Part shown: positions 1 to 10,074 of the stretch, in pieces
How the letters are laid out: each line of letters starts with the position of its first letter
Position numbering within the stretch: position 1 is the first letter of the stretch
Assembly (NCBI RefSeq): GCF_000002985.6
Contig: NC_003280.10
Span: forward strand, 620,001 to 684,000
Direction of reading: 5' to 3'
Source of the DNA: Caenorhabditis elegans
Lineage: Eukaryota; Nematoda; Chromadorea; Rhabditida; Rhabditidae
DNA length: 64,000 nucleotides
Notes under the pieces: model-generated
Databases searched by the model: none
What the model saw: only the letters and a program-made list of their open reading frames with translations
Told to the model about the DNA's origin: nothing
Translations under genes and position numbers: made by a program

Positions 1-352
1 CAACAGAATATCAAAGTAAAACACTCCAAAAATTTTTTAGAAATTTTCATAATTTCCGGTCAAAGTTTTGGCAAATTGCCAAAATTTTAAAAAGTACGAG
101 CTTTTGAGGAAATTTTTTCCCTACGATGTTTTAATACGAATAATTTAAACAAAATTAAATCATGTAGAAAAAGAAATTTTTTTTTGGTCGACTTCCAAAA
201 TTATGAGTGGCAAAAACTGAATAATTGCCACTTTTTGACAGTAAATAAAAAAATTTCAAAAATTTTTTGAAGTTTTATCATGATATTTGGACATTTTGGG
301 ATCAAAGGAGTGGTTTTTAACAATTTCCCCACTGACGCTACTCCACCTTTAG
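1..352 (-). mobile_element. MITE of the TTTAAAGGTGGAG family, reverse orientation, cut by the window edge
   Basis: The right end reads CGCTACTCCACCTTTAG, the reverse complement of the terminus seen at 52360, 56388 and 45134. The interior matches those copies in inverted order: the GTCGACTTCCAAAATTATGAG segment near 187-206, a CAATTTCCCCACTG segment near 324-340, and a homopolymer-rich middle. It lies in the intron after the last visible exon of the SLC12 gene. It has no coding capacity, so it is a non-autonomous element. Confidence 0.75.
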
Positions 353-437
353 CCAACATAGTTCACCGAATCTATGACAGTTTTGGTGATTGGCTGAGTA
401 GCGACTCAAGCTTCAAAGTTAAGCAAAAGCCACTTAC

Positions 438-3400
438 GTCCATTTCCAATATTATTCATTAGAGCTTCGGTAAATCCAGATATGTACAGAGCACATGAAA
501 ATACATTTGCAACAAAAAATAAAACTCCGATGGCTCCACCAAACTCAGGACCCAAGGATCGGGAAATCATGTCTGAAAATCCGAACTTCGATTTTTTTTT
601 GAAAATTTCAAACTTACAATATACACCACCACCTTCAACAGCTCCATTTGAGGAAATTGCACAAAGTGAGAGCACGGTGAGCATAACTATCGCATAAGCC
701 ATCGCTAGTTGTAGTATTGTCATTAGGAATCCCAGTTGACCCACCACAAATCCTCAAAATTCACATTTAGAAGAAAATTCTGAAATTAAAAAATCTAAAG
801 CTTTACCCATTCTTAAAAAGAGCAATATACTGAACATGCTCAGCGCCACCGGAGCAAATACTCCAGATATTGTGGATAAGCCGCCAGGCCTGCTTGAGCT
901 GAACTCCATGCTCGGCGATCCGCCACCTCCATCTCCAGATGTGCTGCCACGTGGCGTTGACTGGGATTCTTCGTCTGGAAATTTTAACAGAATTACAAGA
1001 CAAGACGTATTCAAAATTTTATGATCTACATTTTAATTTTTGAATCAAATTTCTAGGGCCAAAATTGACAAAGTTATGAAAAAGCTGAGTAGCGACTTTG
1101 TTTTAAATCAAAAAGCTCAATTTTCCCGCTTGAACTTACTATTTTCATGTACAAAATTTGGATTATCAATAAATGGCCCATCAGGAATAGGTACTCTCAT
1201 ATCCATTGAGCTAGTACTAGGACCAAATGGCGGAGCATCAGTTGTGCTCATTTTTTGGAGCAGTCTGTCAAGATTCAGACGGTTAGAGAAAAAAGTGAGA
1301 AGCTCCGGAGAATTGACAGTTCAGTTGTGGAAATATTTATATGTAAACATTTGGAAATATTTAGAGTTGGAAGATGGAGAGAGTGTGGAGCAGGGTGGAG
1401 ACGCAGAGAGAAGTTAGAAATTGATATCAGTATGAGTGTTTGATCGGGGAGAATTGCGGTGACTAATATGAGAGGTCGAGTATTGGAAATTGAATTTGGA
1501 ACAATTTGTTAGTTGAAAATTTTTTTGTAGCTCCAATAGTTATTGAGATATGGGCTTTATATTTTTACGATAAATTTTGTGTGAAAATTTTGGAAATTTT
1601 AAAGGAAACAGTCTTGAAAAACCGGAAATTTAAATTTTCTAATCTTTTAGTTAATCAGTTAGATAGAAAATTGAATTTGGAACAATTTGTTAGTTGGCAA
1701 TTTTTCTGTAGCTCTACCAGTTTTTGAGATATAAACTTAAAATTTTTACAGTGTTTTATGAAGGGAAAAATTAAATTTTTGTGAAAATGTTGAAAATTTC
1801 AAGGGAAACAGTCGTTTTTCTAAATTTTTAGTTAATTGGTTTTATAGAAAATTGAATTTGGAACAACTAGGTAGTAGATTTTCGAAAAAAAATTTTGAAA
1901 AAGTCTTCTGAAAATTGTAATAGAGAGAGAGAGAGAGATTGTGTGCAGAGACACAGAGAAAAATACTTGTAAAAAATGATGTCAATATTAGTTTCTGGTA
2001 AAAGGGAAAAAGTGATGAGTCAGGGAAAAAAATCGGAACAAGAGTTAAACATTTTTTTTTGGAATTTTTATTTTTTACAAACTTTTTTTTGCCGATTTTA
2101 ATTTTAATAAAAAATTTTGAAATTAAATTAATATAAATAAAACATTTTATGCACAAAAATTTCAGAAATTTTCAGTGAAAAGTCCTGCAAAATTCTCCAA
2201 AGTGTACACAAATTATTCGGAAAAATGCTCAAAATTGGGCAAAAAAAAATTAGAAATTTCATGGAAAAAATTGAAAAACTAGACTTTTTAAATCACAAAA
2301 ATTGCTCCAAAAATGCTCAGTAATGCACAAAAATTTTATAATTTTTTCAAACTTTTGTTGTGAAAAATGGTCAAAACTTCACGGAAATTGCCCGATTAAA
2401 AAAAATTCTTTAAAAAATGCTTTAAAATTACTCAAAATTGCCCAATTTTTTTTCGAAAATTTCCTAAATTACCAGTAAAATGCTCCAAATTGCTGCAAAT
2501 TTTCCACTAAAAAAAGAGCACCAATATCCATGGGAAACCACTAAAATTTGGAAATATATGGGACATATAAGGAGACGAACACTGGCGGGAAGAGAAAGAA
2601 GAGAAGGGTGAGAGAGCTCTTGGAGCAGCCTCAATGAGAGCATACACACACACACACACACACAAAAGGGTGGAGCACTTTTTTCTCTGCGTCTCTCGCT
2701 GAGAGATAGTGAGAGGAAGAGAGACGCAGAGAAAGACGGAAGCCTAATGACAGGTGGCCTAGACGGTAATTATTGAGAAAATTTTGTCGAAAATTTATGA
2801 AAACAGAAAAAAATTTACATTGACTTTTGTGTTTTCTAGATAGAAAAATATATGAGCATCATTTTGTCAGTTGAAAATTTTGCTCTAGCCCCGCCCATTT
2901 TTGAGGTGTGGGACAAAATTAGAGAGCTTCACCTCAAAAATGTTGAAGTTTCACGGAGAAATAGTTCTGAAAATCTAGATTTTCAAAGTTTTCAAGTTTT
3001 TTCAAATAGTTCAAGTTGTAGATGATAAAATTTACAATACTTTGTCAATTGACAATTTTGCTCTAGCTCCGCCCATTTTTGATATGTAGGGAAAAGTTAG
3101 AGAGCTTCACCTCAAAAAGTTTCAAGTTTCAAGGGGAAATAGGTCTGAAAATCTAGATTTTCAAAGTTTTCAAGTTTTTTCAAATAGTTCAAGTTGTAGA
3201 TGATAAAATTTACAATACTTTGTCAGTTGACAATTTTGCTCTAGCTCCGCCCATTTTTGAGTTATAAGTCAAAAATTGAAGTTGGGACAGGAAATTTTTG
3301 GATTTTGCTGGAAAAGACCCCCAAAAATTTGGATTTTTCAAATTTTCAGATTGCAAGTATCACATTATCTGATAGAAATTTTTGTGCTCATTATTTCGCC

Positions 3401-4540
3401 AGTTAACAATTTTGCTCCAGCCCCGCCTATTTTTGATATGTGGGGCAAAGTTAGAGAGCTTCACCTCAAAAATTTTGAAGTTTCGCGGTAAAAAGTTATA
3501 AAAAACTAGATTTTCAAAGTTTTTAAGTTGTTCAAATAGTTGAAGTTGTAGATAATAAAAATTACAATATTTCACAAGTTGACAATTTTGCCCATTTCTT
3601 GGTTATGCCAATAAAATTGAATTGCGTTATGAATTTTGAATAGGGAAAAAAGGAAAAAAAAGCCCCAAAAACCAAGATTTTCAAATTTTTTTAGGAGTTA
3701 TTATATATTATCTGATAGATAATTTTGTGTTCATTATTTCGCCAGTTGACAATTTTGCTCTAGCTCCGCCCATTTGTGAGGTGTGGGACAAAATTAGAGA
3801 ACTTCACCTCAAAAAGTTTGAAGTTTCACGGAGAAAAAGTGAAGAAAAACTAGATTTTCAAAGTTTTCAAGTTTTTCAAATATTCAAGTAGATCAAGTTG
3901 TAGATGATAAAATTTACAATACTTTGTCAGTTGACAATTTTGCTCTAGCTCCGCCCATTTCTTGGTTATGCCCCTAAAATTGAAGTGAGACATGAATTTT
4001 AAGTTAGGATCAAGATCAAGATTTTCAAAATTTTTTAGATGAAACTTTTTTATCTGATAGATAATTTTGAGCCAATTATTTTGCCAGTTGGCAATTTTGC
4101 TCTAGCTCCGCCCATTTCTTGGTTATGCCCCTAAAATTGAGAGAGGTACAGAAAATGTTCGAATTTTGCTGAAAACTCACAGGACCTTTTTCAAATTTTC
4201 AGATTGCAAAAACCCTTTTTTCTATTGCAATATTTTGTGCTCATTTTTTGCCAGTTGTCAATGTTGCTCTAGCTCCGCCCATATTTTTGAAAAACGGAAA
4301 ATTATCAATTTTTTTCAGTTTTTTAAATAATTTTTTTAATTGTTCAGGATTTTTCAAATTTCAATTTTCCATATCTAAAAAAAACTCACCAATCAACGGC
4401 ACGGCTCCCTTCTTCGGGCTTTTCCCATTTTCGCCTGGAATCTCAGCGTCACCTCCACCTCCATCGTACATTTCGTTGACAATTCCCCCGTATGACGTCA
4501 TACTTGGAGCACCAAATATGGTGCTCGTGTCTGATGACAT
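438..4540 (-). CDS. SLC12-family cation-chloride cotransporter, 5' part only (gene runs off the left edge)
   Basis: Exons on the minus strand are 4540-4390, 974-807, 752-618 and 572-438; all junction phases agree, giving about 196 residues before the edge. Residues 1-50 are a Gly/Pro/Ser-rich cytoplasmic N-terminus. A first membrane span (~84-105) ends LLFLRMG and continues into [19 protein letters not shown], then [15 protein letters not shown] and [19 protein letters not shown]. This is the conserved SLC12 transmembrane core; the GGG(V/A)Y-MISR-LGPE pattern is closest to the SLC12A8/A9 branch rather than to NKCC or KCC, as far as I can judge by eye. These proteins are multi-span chloride/cation or amine transporters of the plasma membrane. 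The start at 4540 lies 5 nt after a strong acceptor (TTATTTGCAG), so it is either trans-spliced there or preceded by a noncoding exon. The large first intron is filled with repeats. No lesion is seen in the visible exons. Confidence 0.85.
1140..1251 (-). CDS. Alternative first coding exon of the SLC12 gene
   Basis: A second possible start encodes [20 protein letters not shown] and about 17 more residues, ending in a GTAAGT donor (1139-1134) in the same phase as the upstream first exon (one base carried over). Both first exons therefore splice in frame to 974-807, predicting two isoforms with different cytoplasmic N-termini and separate promoters 3.3 kb apart. The first exon style (short, Pro/Ser-rich) is similar in both. 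Evidence is frame and splice consensus only. Confidence 0.7.
1252..2860. other. Repeat-poor part of the SLC12 first intron / candidate internal promoter
   Basis: No convincing exon is seen. The stretch is A/T-homopolymer-rich, with a GA-rich block (1925-1942), a short CA microsatellite (2643-2663) and a GAGAGACGCAGAG block (2690-2740) that also occurs around 1385-1412 and 6110-6200. The sequence just upstream (higher coordinates) of the alternative first exon would hold that exon's promoter. The ORFs here are low-complexity and were not called. Confidence 0.4.
2865..4280. repeat. Intronic array of ~180-bp units centred on GCTCTAGCTCCGCCCATTT
   Basis: About nine diverged direct repeats share the core GACAATTTTGCTCTAGCTCCGC at roughly 2872, 3052, 3230, 3408, 3575, 3750, 3933, 4090 and 4255, each followed by stretches such as GAGAGCTTCACCTCAAAA and CTAGATTTTCAAAGTTTTCAAG. 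Spacing is 150-185 bp. A reverse-orientation core occurs at 4845-4862. It contains no ORF of interest. Confidence 0.85.
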
Positions 4541-6640
4541 TGGCTGCAAATAAGAATTTTTATTAGGTTGAAAAATGGAAGAAGATCGGGAGAAAATCAG
4601 GTGTAAATTAGAAAACCATACAAAAACTTTTACCTAAAAGCCTACGAAAATTGGGGAATTTTTAAAAAAGCGGTAAAGCTAGGAGAAAATTATCAACGGA
4701 AAAATTATGAAAATTAAATTTTCTCTATATTACATTTAATTTTAAAAATTAAAATCTCTGAAAAAAACAGCTGCTTTTTTTCACAAAAATCGAAAAAAAA
4801 GAGAAAAGTGAAGCTCTCGAATTATGCCTCATAACTAAAAAGGGGGCGGAGCTAGAGCAAAACTTTTAACAGACAAAATGTTTAACACAAGATTTAAAGT
4901 TAGGTTATTTGTAGAACAAAACAATTTTAAACTGAAAATTATTTGTAAATTTGAAATAAAAAACTTTCAAAAAAAAAAAAAATTTTCTTTCACCAATTTT
5001 TCAAGGTGTATTAATTGATGTGTTATTGTGGAATAAAATGCCATAATGATTTTAAAAACCACTCTAGAACTAGTTATAGATGTTAAAAATAATGAAAAAA
5101 AAATTAGAACACATTCTTGGAAGGTTGACAAAATCGATTTTTTTGCAAACTAATTTTTTTCGCAAAACTTTTTTCAAAAAAAAAATAAAAGAATGAATGT
5201 TGCTATGATTCATAAGTTCCTATATAAACCCTTTATTGTATAAAAAAAAGGTTTTGAGACAAAAAAAATTCCGCCGAAAAAAGGAGAAGTTTCCGGCCAG
5301 AAATTGATGGTTGAAAAAAAAAGTTCTAAAATATTCATTGAAAATTTGAAATGTCAAGGAAATTCGGCGAAAAATATTTTTGTATTTCATTTAGATTTAT
5401 TACATATTAAAAAACTCAAAAATTTAAATATTTCGTTAGTTGATCAGTTTTCTCAAGCTCCGCCCCTTTTTGAGCTACAAGTCATAAAAGTTTGGCTCCA
5501 TATCCAAAATTTCAAGATTTTCGGGGAAAAAGGTCTGGAAAAACTAAAATTTGAGATTTTTATTGTTCAAAATGGAGTACTCAAACAGGAAATCAAAATC
5601 TGAGGAATGCTTCCATACAAAATTTTTGCTCGGGCTCCGCCCACTTATTGGCTATAAGCCAAAGCGGTCGAGCTTCGTCTTAAAAATGTCCGATTTTTGG
5701 GGGAAAAATTGTGAAACCCTGGAATTTCAGAGGATGATATATTATAGAAAATTGAATTCTGAGCATTTTTTCATTCTAAATTTTTGCTCTGGCTCCGCCC
5801 ACTTTTGAGCTATAACGATATGAAATTTATTCAATTTTTTGTTTTTTTTTGTAAAATTACTGAAAAAAAACCATGTCTTTGATAACCCAAATAAAATTAT
5901 AAATATTATCAAGTAATATATTTTTCATTTTTTTACAAAATTGCTCAGTTTGCCAACCGCCCCCCTCCCCCAAAATCCGCAAAAATTTCTAATTAAGAAC
6001 TGCAAAAAAGGGGAAGGAAAATTGTGTGTCACAATGTGTGTGTGTACAGGTCAGTGACTGGACGTGAGAGAAAGAATGGGATCACTGCAAAAATATGGGA
6101 GAGAGTGTGGGGACGGGAGAGACGCAGACAATAAAGACAGAGGGAGGAGGTCTTCTCTGTGTGAGTGGGGGGTTCCCGAGGGATAGAGAGAGAGACGCAG
6201 GGATACGGAGAAAAGTTAGGTGAACAGATGGGAAAATGTATTGAACATAAAAAAATTTACAACAAACATTTCAGCTCAACACTTTTGCTTTTTGTACCAA
6301 TGTGCAACTGCTGAAATGAACAAAGTTAAGGCAGTTTTAATTTTTGAGTGAGTCGCTACTCAGCCAATTTTTATGGCTCCGTATCACACTACACCATTTA
6401 TTACAAAATTTTATGTACTACAATTTACTTTTAAACCCATGTTTCTAGCTCATAGCTGAGCAAAGTATAGGTCAGTTTTGGTAATTGGCTGAGTAGCGTC
6501 TTGGTAACTGTATGGAGTTTCGTCAAAAGTCGTCGGATTTGGGTGAAAATTGAGGATCAAGCACAGCCTGATGATGGCTTTTGAATGCAAATAATTGTAA
6601 ATTTTCAGTTTGTAAGTTACAGGGTCTGAAAGTTTCTGAG
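4541..6640. other. Upstream flank of the SLC12 gene with more CTCCGCCC repeats and GA/GT-rich blocks
   Basis: No coding exon is supported. Three further direct copies of the CTCCGCCC(C/A) motif lie near 5457, 5636 and 5795. The block 6010-6200 is rich in GTGTGTG, GAGAGA and GACGCAG, a composition common near nematode promoters. The rest is A/T-rich with long homopolymers. Confidence 0.4.
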
Positions 6641-7455
6641 TTGCTTGCTACTCAGCGAATTTGTTGAAATAGTGATAACTTTGCTCAACGATGAGCTTGA
6701 AACTTATTTCAAAAAGGAAAGTTGGACTAAAAGTGATTTGGAATTGGCTGAGCAGCGACTACATGCTAGAAACATGGTCGAAGATGTATCACACCTTGCC
6801 AGTATTTACAAAACTTTTTTCTACAAGCTTGCTTCTAGAATTAAGCTTCTCGTGTTCAAGTTTAAAAAGTTATGTCAATATCCAGTTCACCGAGTCGCTA
6901 CTCAGTGTAATGCCAATTGGTTGAGTAGCGACTTGAAATTGGAATAGCTTGGTTTCCATAGTTTCATTAGTTGATGAATTTTACAGTTTTTGAATTTTTC
7001 CGGAAATCAAACTAAACTACTACGTAAGTTTTTTCTAGTCTTAAGCAAGCTTAACAGCTGCTGTTACCTGTGATGCACTGTAATTTGCCGTTTAATACTG
7101 CTTTATCAGATAAACGCACCATCTGCCAGAGAATGGGAAAATGGTCAATTAGAGAAAGAGCGCTAATACAAGAGTCACTGAGATGGATTAGACAACACGA
7201 TCTGAAAGAGCCGCAAGATGGGCGGGCGGAGGACAGGTGCATAAAATCGCAGCCCGTTCATTTGCTCCGTCATTTTTGTACACGTCCTTGCATTTCTTTC
7301 TCGTTTTTTTGGTCTTCTAACACGTTCCACATTTTACAAATTTGTCTTTAAAACCAAGGTTTTACCGTTAAACTCAACACATCTAAAGTAGTTACAAGTT
7401 TAATATATCGAGTCGCTACTCAGTGAAATGCCAATTGGCTGAGTAGCGACTCGTA
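6340..7455. repeat. Cluster of the dispersed motif TTGGCTGAGTAGCGACT, both orientations
   Basis: The 15-17-bp motif, or its complement AGTCGCTACTCAGCC, occurs near 6351, 6485, 6645, 6744, 6892, 6919, 7412 and 7436, often as inverted pairs 20-130 bp apart. Isolated copies sit near 392, 1084, 17898 and 18768. Sequence between copies often includes CTCCGTATCACA. This looks like the end of a short dispersed element rather than coding sequence. Confidence 0.6.
7103..7113. promoter_or_regulatory. Palindromic double GATA site upstream of the arrestin-domain gene
   Basis: TTATCAGATAA contains TGATAA on the minus strand overlapping AGATAA on the plus strand, about 400 bp upstream of the start at 7514. 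In Caenorhabditis, TGATAA-type sites are bound by intestinal or hypodermal GATA factors. Regulation of this gene by GATA factors is inferred from sequence and distance only. Confidence 0.35.
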
Positions 7456-7513
7456 GACTCATTGCATATTCTTTTTCTGTCGTTGTTCATCGATTTTTCA
7501 TCACTTTTGCAGA

Positions 7514-8510
7514 ATGAGCTCTACTGATCCGATCCTTGACATCTCCTTCGACAAACCAGTCTACTACCCAGGTGACAACATGAAGCTTACAGTTTCGGTT
7601 GATACCAAGAGACCACTGAATGCCAGATCTGTAATGTTTAGATGCAGAGGATTTAGAAACCGAACTGTATCATTCTTGAATAAATACGGGATTGCATGGA
7701 TTTGCAAGGACGGAAAGGTACTGTTTTAGTTCTTTTTTTTTCAACATCTAACTCAATTTTTCAGAATGAGCTCCCAGTAGGCCGCCTTGAACAAAAATTT
7801 CAGTTCGAACTAGGAAAAGATTGTCCACCGACATACAAGGATGGGAAAATTATCTACAAAGTGCGTCTGGAGATTGACCAACCATGGTCGCGACCTTTGT
7901 TCATTGAAAAAGAATTCAAGATGGTTCACAAGCTGGCCGATCAGAAAATGAGTCAAGTTATGACTTATACAAGTAGTCCAAGATTTGATGCATTGTTTTC
8001 AAACGGACAGCCGACATTTAAGGTGAGCTAGTAGACGCAGAAACGAATCTTTGCCAATGTTCAGTACTTTTTTCTCACTAACTTTGTAATTTCCAGGTTA
8101 CAATGCCCAAGTTCACCTTATATCCTGGCGAGACCACCGAATTCAAATTGGAAGTGGAGAATCATAGCTCATCAACTGTCAAAAAAATCTATGCCGAGCT
8201 CGAAGCAGAACCTTTTCCCCTTTATCACATATATGGCAACACAAAGGCTAAGGGGAAAATGCACGTTTTAGTAGCTCCATACTCAACTCAAAAGTTCACC
8301 ATACCGTTTACAATCCCAACAGATTTGACAGCAAGCTTCCACACTTGCGGATCGTCCTTGAAGTACACCATGAAATTCGGATTGGTAACTGACTCCTGGC
8401 TCACGACAGACCCGGCGCTAGCTCTCGTAGTTTCTATTGGAGAGCTGGAAAGTGAGGAGAAAAAGGATGAAGCCTTGAAAACTCCACCACCACCACCATA
8501 CACTGCGTGA
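7514..8510 (+). CDS. Arrestin-domain-containing protein (alpha-arrestin type)
   Basis: Three exons, 7514-7717, 7765-8022 and 8097-8510, splice in frame to about 291 residues. The N-terminal arrestin fold begins ILDISFDKPVYYPGDNMKL, the standard alpha-arrestin opening (a short beta strand, then YxPGD), and the C-terminal fold begins around residue 155 with FTLYPGETTEFKLEVEN. The C-terminus ends TPPPPPYTA, giving a PPxY motif of the kind that binds WW domains of Nedd4-type ubiquitin ligases. Alpha-arrestins act as adaptors for membrane-protein ubiquitination and trafficking in the cytosol. The length of about 290 is on the short side for the family. The ATG follows TTTTGCAG by one base, suggesting trans-splicing or a noncoding first exon. 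Polyadenylation signals AATAAA lie at 8640-8653. No lesion is seen. Confidence 0.92.
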
Positions 8511-8976
8511 ACTTACATGAACTTTACGATTTTATAACTTTTCAATATATCTTCCCCAACTCTTACTCTTTCCGTTAAATTTTATTCAGATCTTCACCTT
8601 AAATTGTAATTTCTATAACCGTATTGCCGAACTATGAACAATAAACAATAAACAGAAAGATTACTAAATTTTGTTCCCCGACATATTACGGGTTCGGACT
8701 TTAGACATTTTCGGATCCGCGAAATGTCCTCCGCATTGAATAGGTAACTGTTGAACTCTAAGTGATTGGGCGTAAAAATAAATATTTGTGACTTTTTTGA
8801 ACTTATACAATAACTCGGATAATTCGGGAGTGCCACGAGGTCAAAATTTTTTAAACAAATTTTTTATTAAAAAGGAAAAAATGTCCAGAAAAAACAAACA
8901 AAAATTTTTGCGGGAAATTCAAATTTTTCAGAAAAAATGTCAAGTTTCTAAATATTTTACTCTCTGGGTTCACCGA

Positions 8977-9825
8977 ATCTATTTTTTCGTCTGTCAATCT
9001 AATTTTCATCTGTCAATCTATTTTTCGTCTGTCAATCTATTTTTTCGTCTGTCAATCTATTTTTTCGTCTGTCAATCTATTTTTTCGTCTGTCAATCTAT
9101 TTTTTCGTCTGTCAATCTATTTTTTCGTCTGTCAATCTATTTTTTGTCTGTCAATCTATATTTTCGTCTGTCAATCTATTTTTCGTCTGTCAATCTATTT
9201 TTTCGTCTGTCAATCTATTTTTTCGTCTGTCAATCTATATTTTCGTCTGTCAATCTATTTTTTCGTCTGTCAATCTATTTTTTCGTCTGTCAATCTATTT
9301 TTTGTCTGTCAATCTATTTTTTGTCTGTCAATCTATTTTTCGTCTGTCAATCTATTTTTCGTCTGTCAATCTATTTTTTCGTCTGTCAATCTATTTTTTG
9401 TCTGTCAATCTATTTTTTCGTCTGTCAATCTATTTTTTGTCTGTCAATCTATATTTTCGTCTGTCAATCTATTTTTTCGTCTGTCAATCTATTTTTTCGT
9501 CTGTCAATCTATTTTTTGTCTGTCAATCTATTTTTTGTCTGTCAATCTATTTTTCGTCTGTCAATCTATTTTTCGTCTGTCAATCTATTTTTTCGTCTGT
9601 CAATCTATTTTTTGTCTGTCAATCTATTTTTTCGTCTGTCAATCTATTTTTTCGTCTGTCAATCTATTTTTTCGTCTGTCAATCTATTTTTTCGTCTGTC
9701 AATCTATTTTTTGTCTGTCAATCTATTTTTTCGTCTGTCAATCTATTTTTTCGTCTTTCAATCTATTTTTTGTCTGTCAATCTATATTTTCGTCTGTCAA
9801 TCTATTTTTCGTCTGTCAATCTATA
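8977..9825. repeat. Minisatellite, ~20-bp unit TATTTTTTCGTCTGTCAATC, about 43 copies
   Basis: Near-perfect tandem copies vary mainly in the T-run (T5CG, T6CG, T6G, or ATATTTTCG). The order of variants repeats: two blocks starting at ATATTTTCG (9237 and 9451) share the same succession of ten variants, giving a higher-order period of 214 bp. Long ORFs here in more than one frame follow from a repeat unit without stops. Confidence 0.97.
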
Positions 9826-10074
9826 AAATTACGTAAAACGCCTGCCTGTAGGCCTGTAGGTTTATGCAAAAACATCTGTTGACCTCGTAAAGGATCTTCT
9901 CTCCTCCCCTGTCTGTAGGCAGTTTTTTCTCGGGAAGGCCTATGCAAAAAAACATCTGTTCACTTCTCAACGGCTCTCCTGCTCTCCCTCCCCGAGTGCT
10001 CCTGTATTTTATACGCATTACTGTCGATCGATAGTTTTGAGAACATTTGAACATTTTTTCAAATAGTTTTCAAA
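9826..10074. other. Short flank with an imperfect direct repeat upstream of the F-box gene
   Basis: The segment TATGCAAAAA-ACATCTGTT occurs at about 9863 and 9940, each followed by a pyrimidine-rich CTCTCCT stretch, so about 75 bp is duplicated. A GATCGATAG stretch lies at 10026. Nothing else is recognised. It would contain the promoter of the F-box gene starting at 10075. Confidence 0.4.

Noticed and set aside
7070-7351. 93-codon ORF upstream of the arrestin-domain gene
   Set aside because: No splice signals, no recognisable domain, overlapping ORF on the other strand; best explained as promoter DNA.
8788-9882. Long ORFs of repeating FFVCQSI / SSVNLFF residues
   Set aside because: They are translations of the 20-bp minisatellite; several frames are open at once, there are no splice or start signals, and there is no domain.
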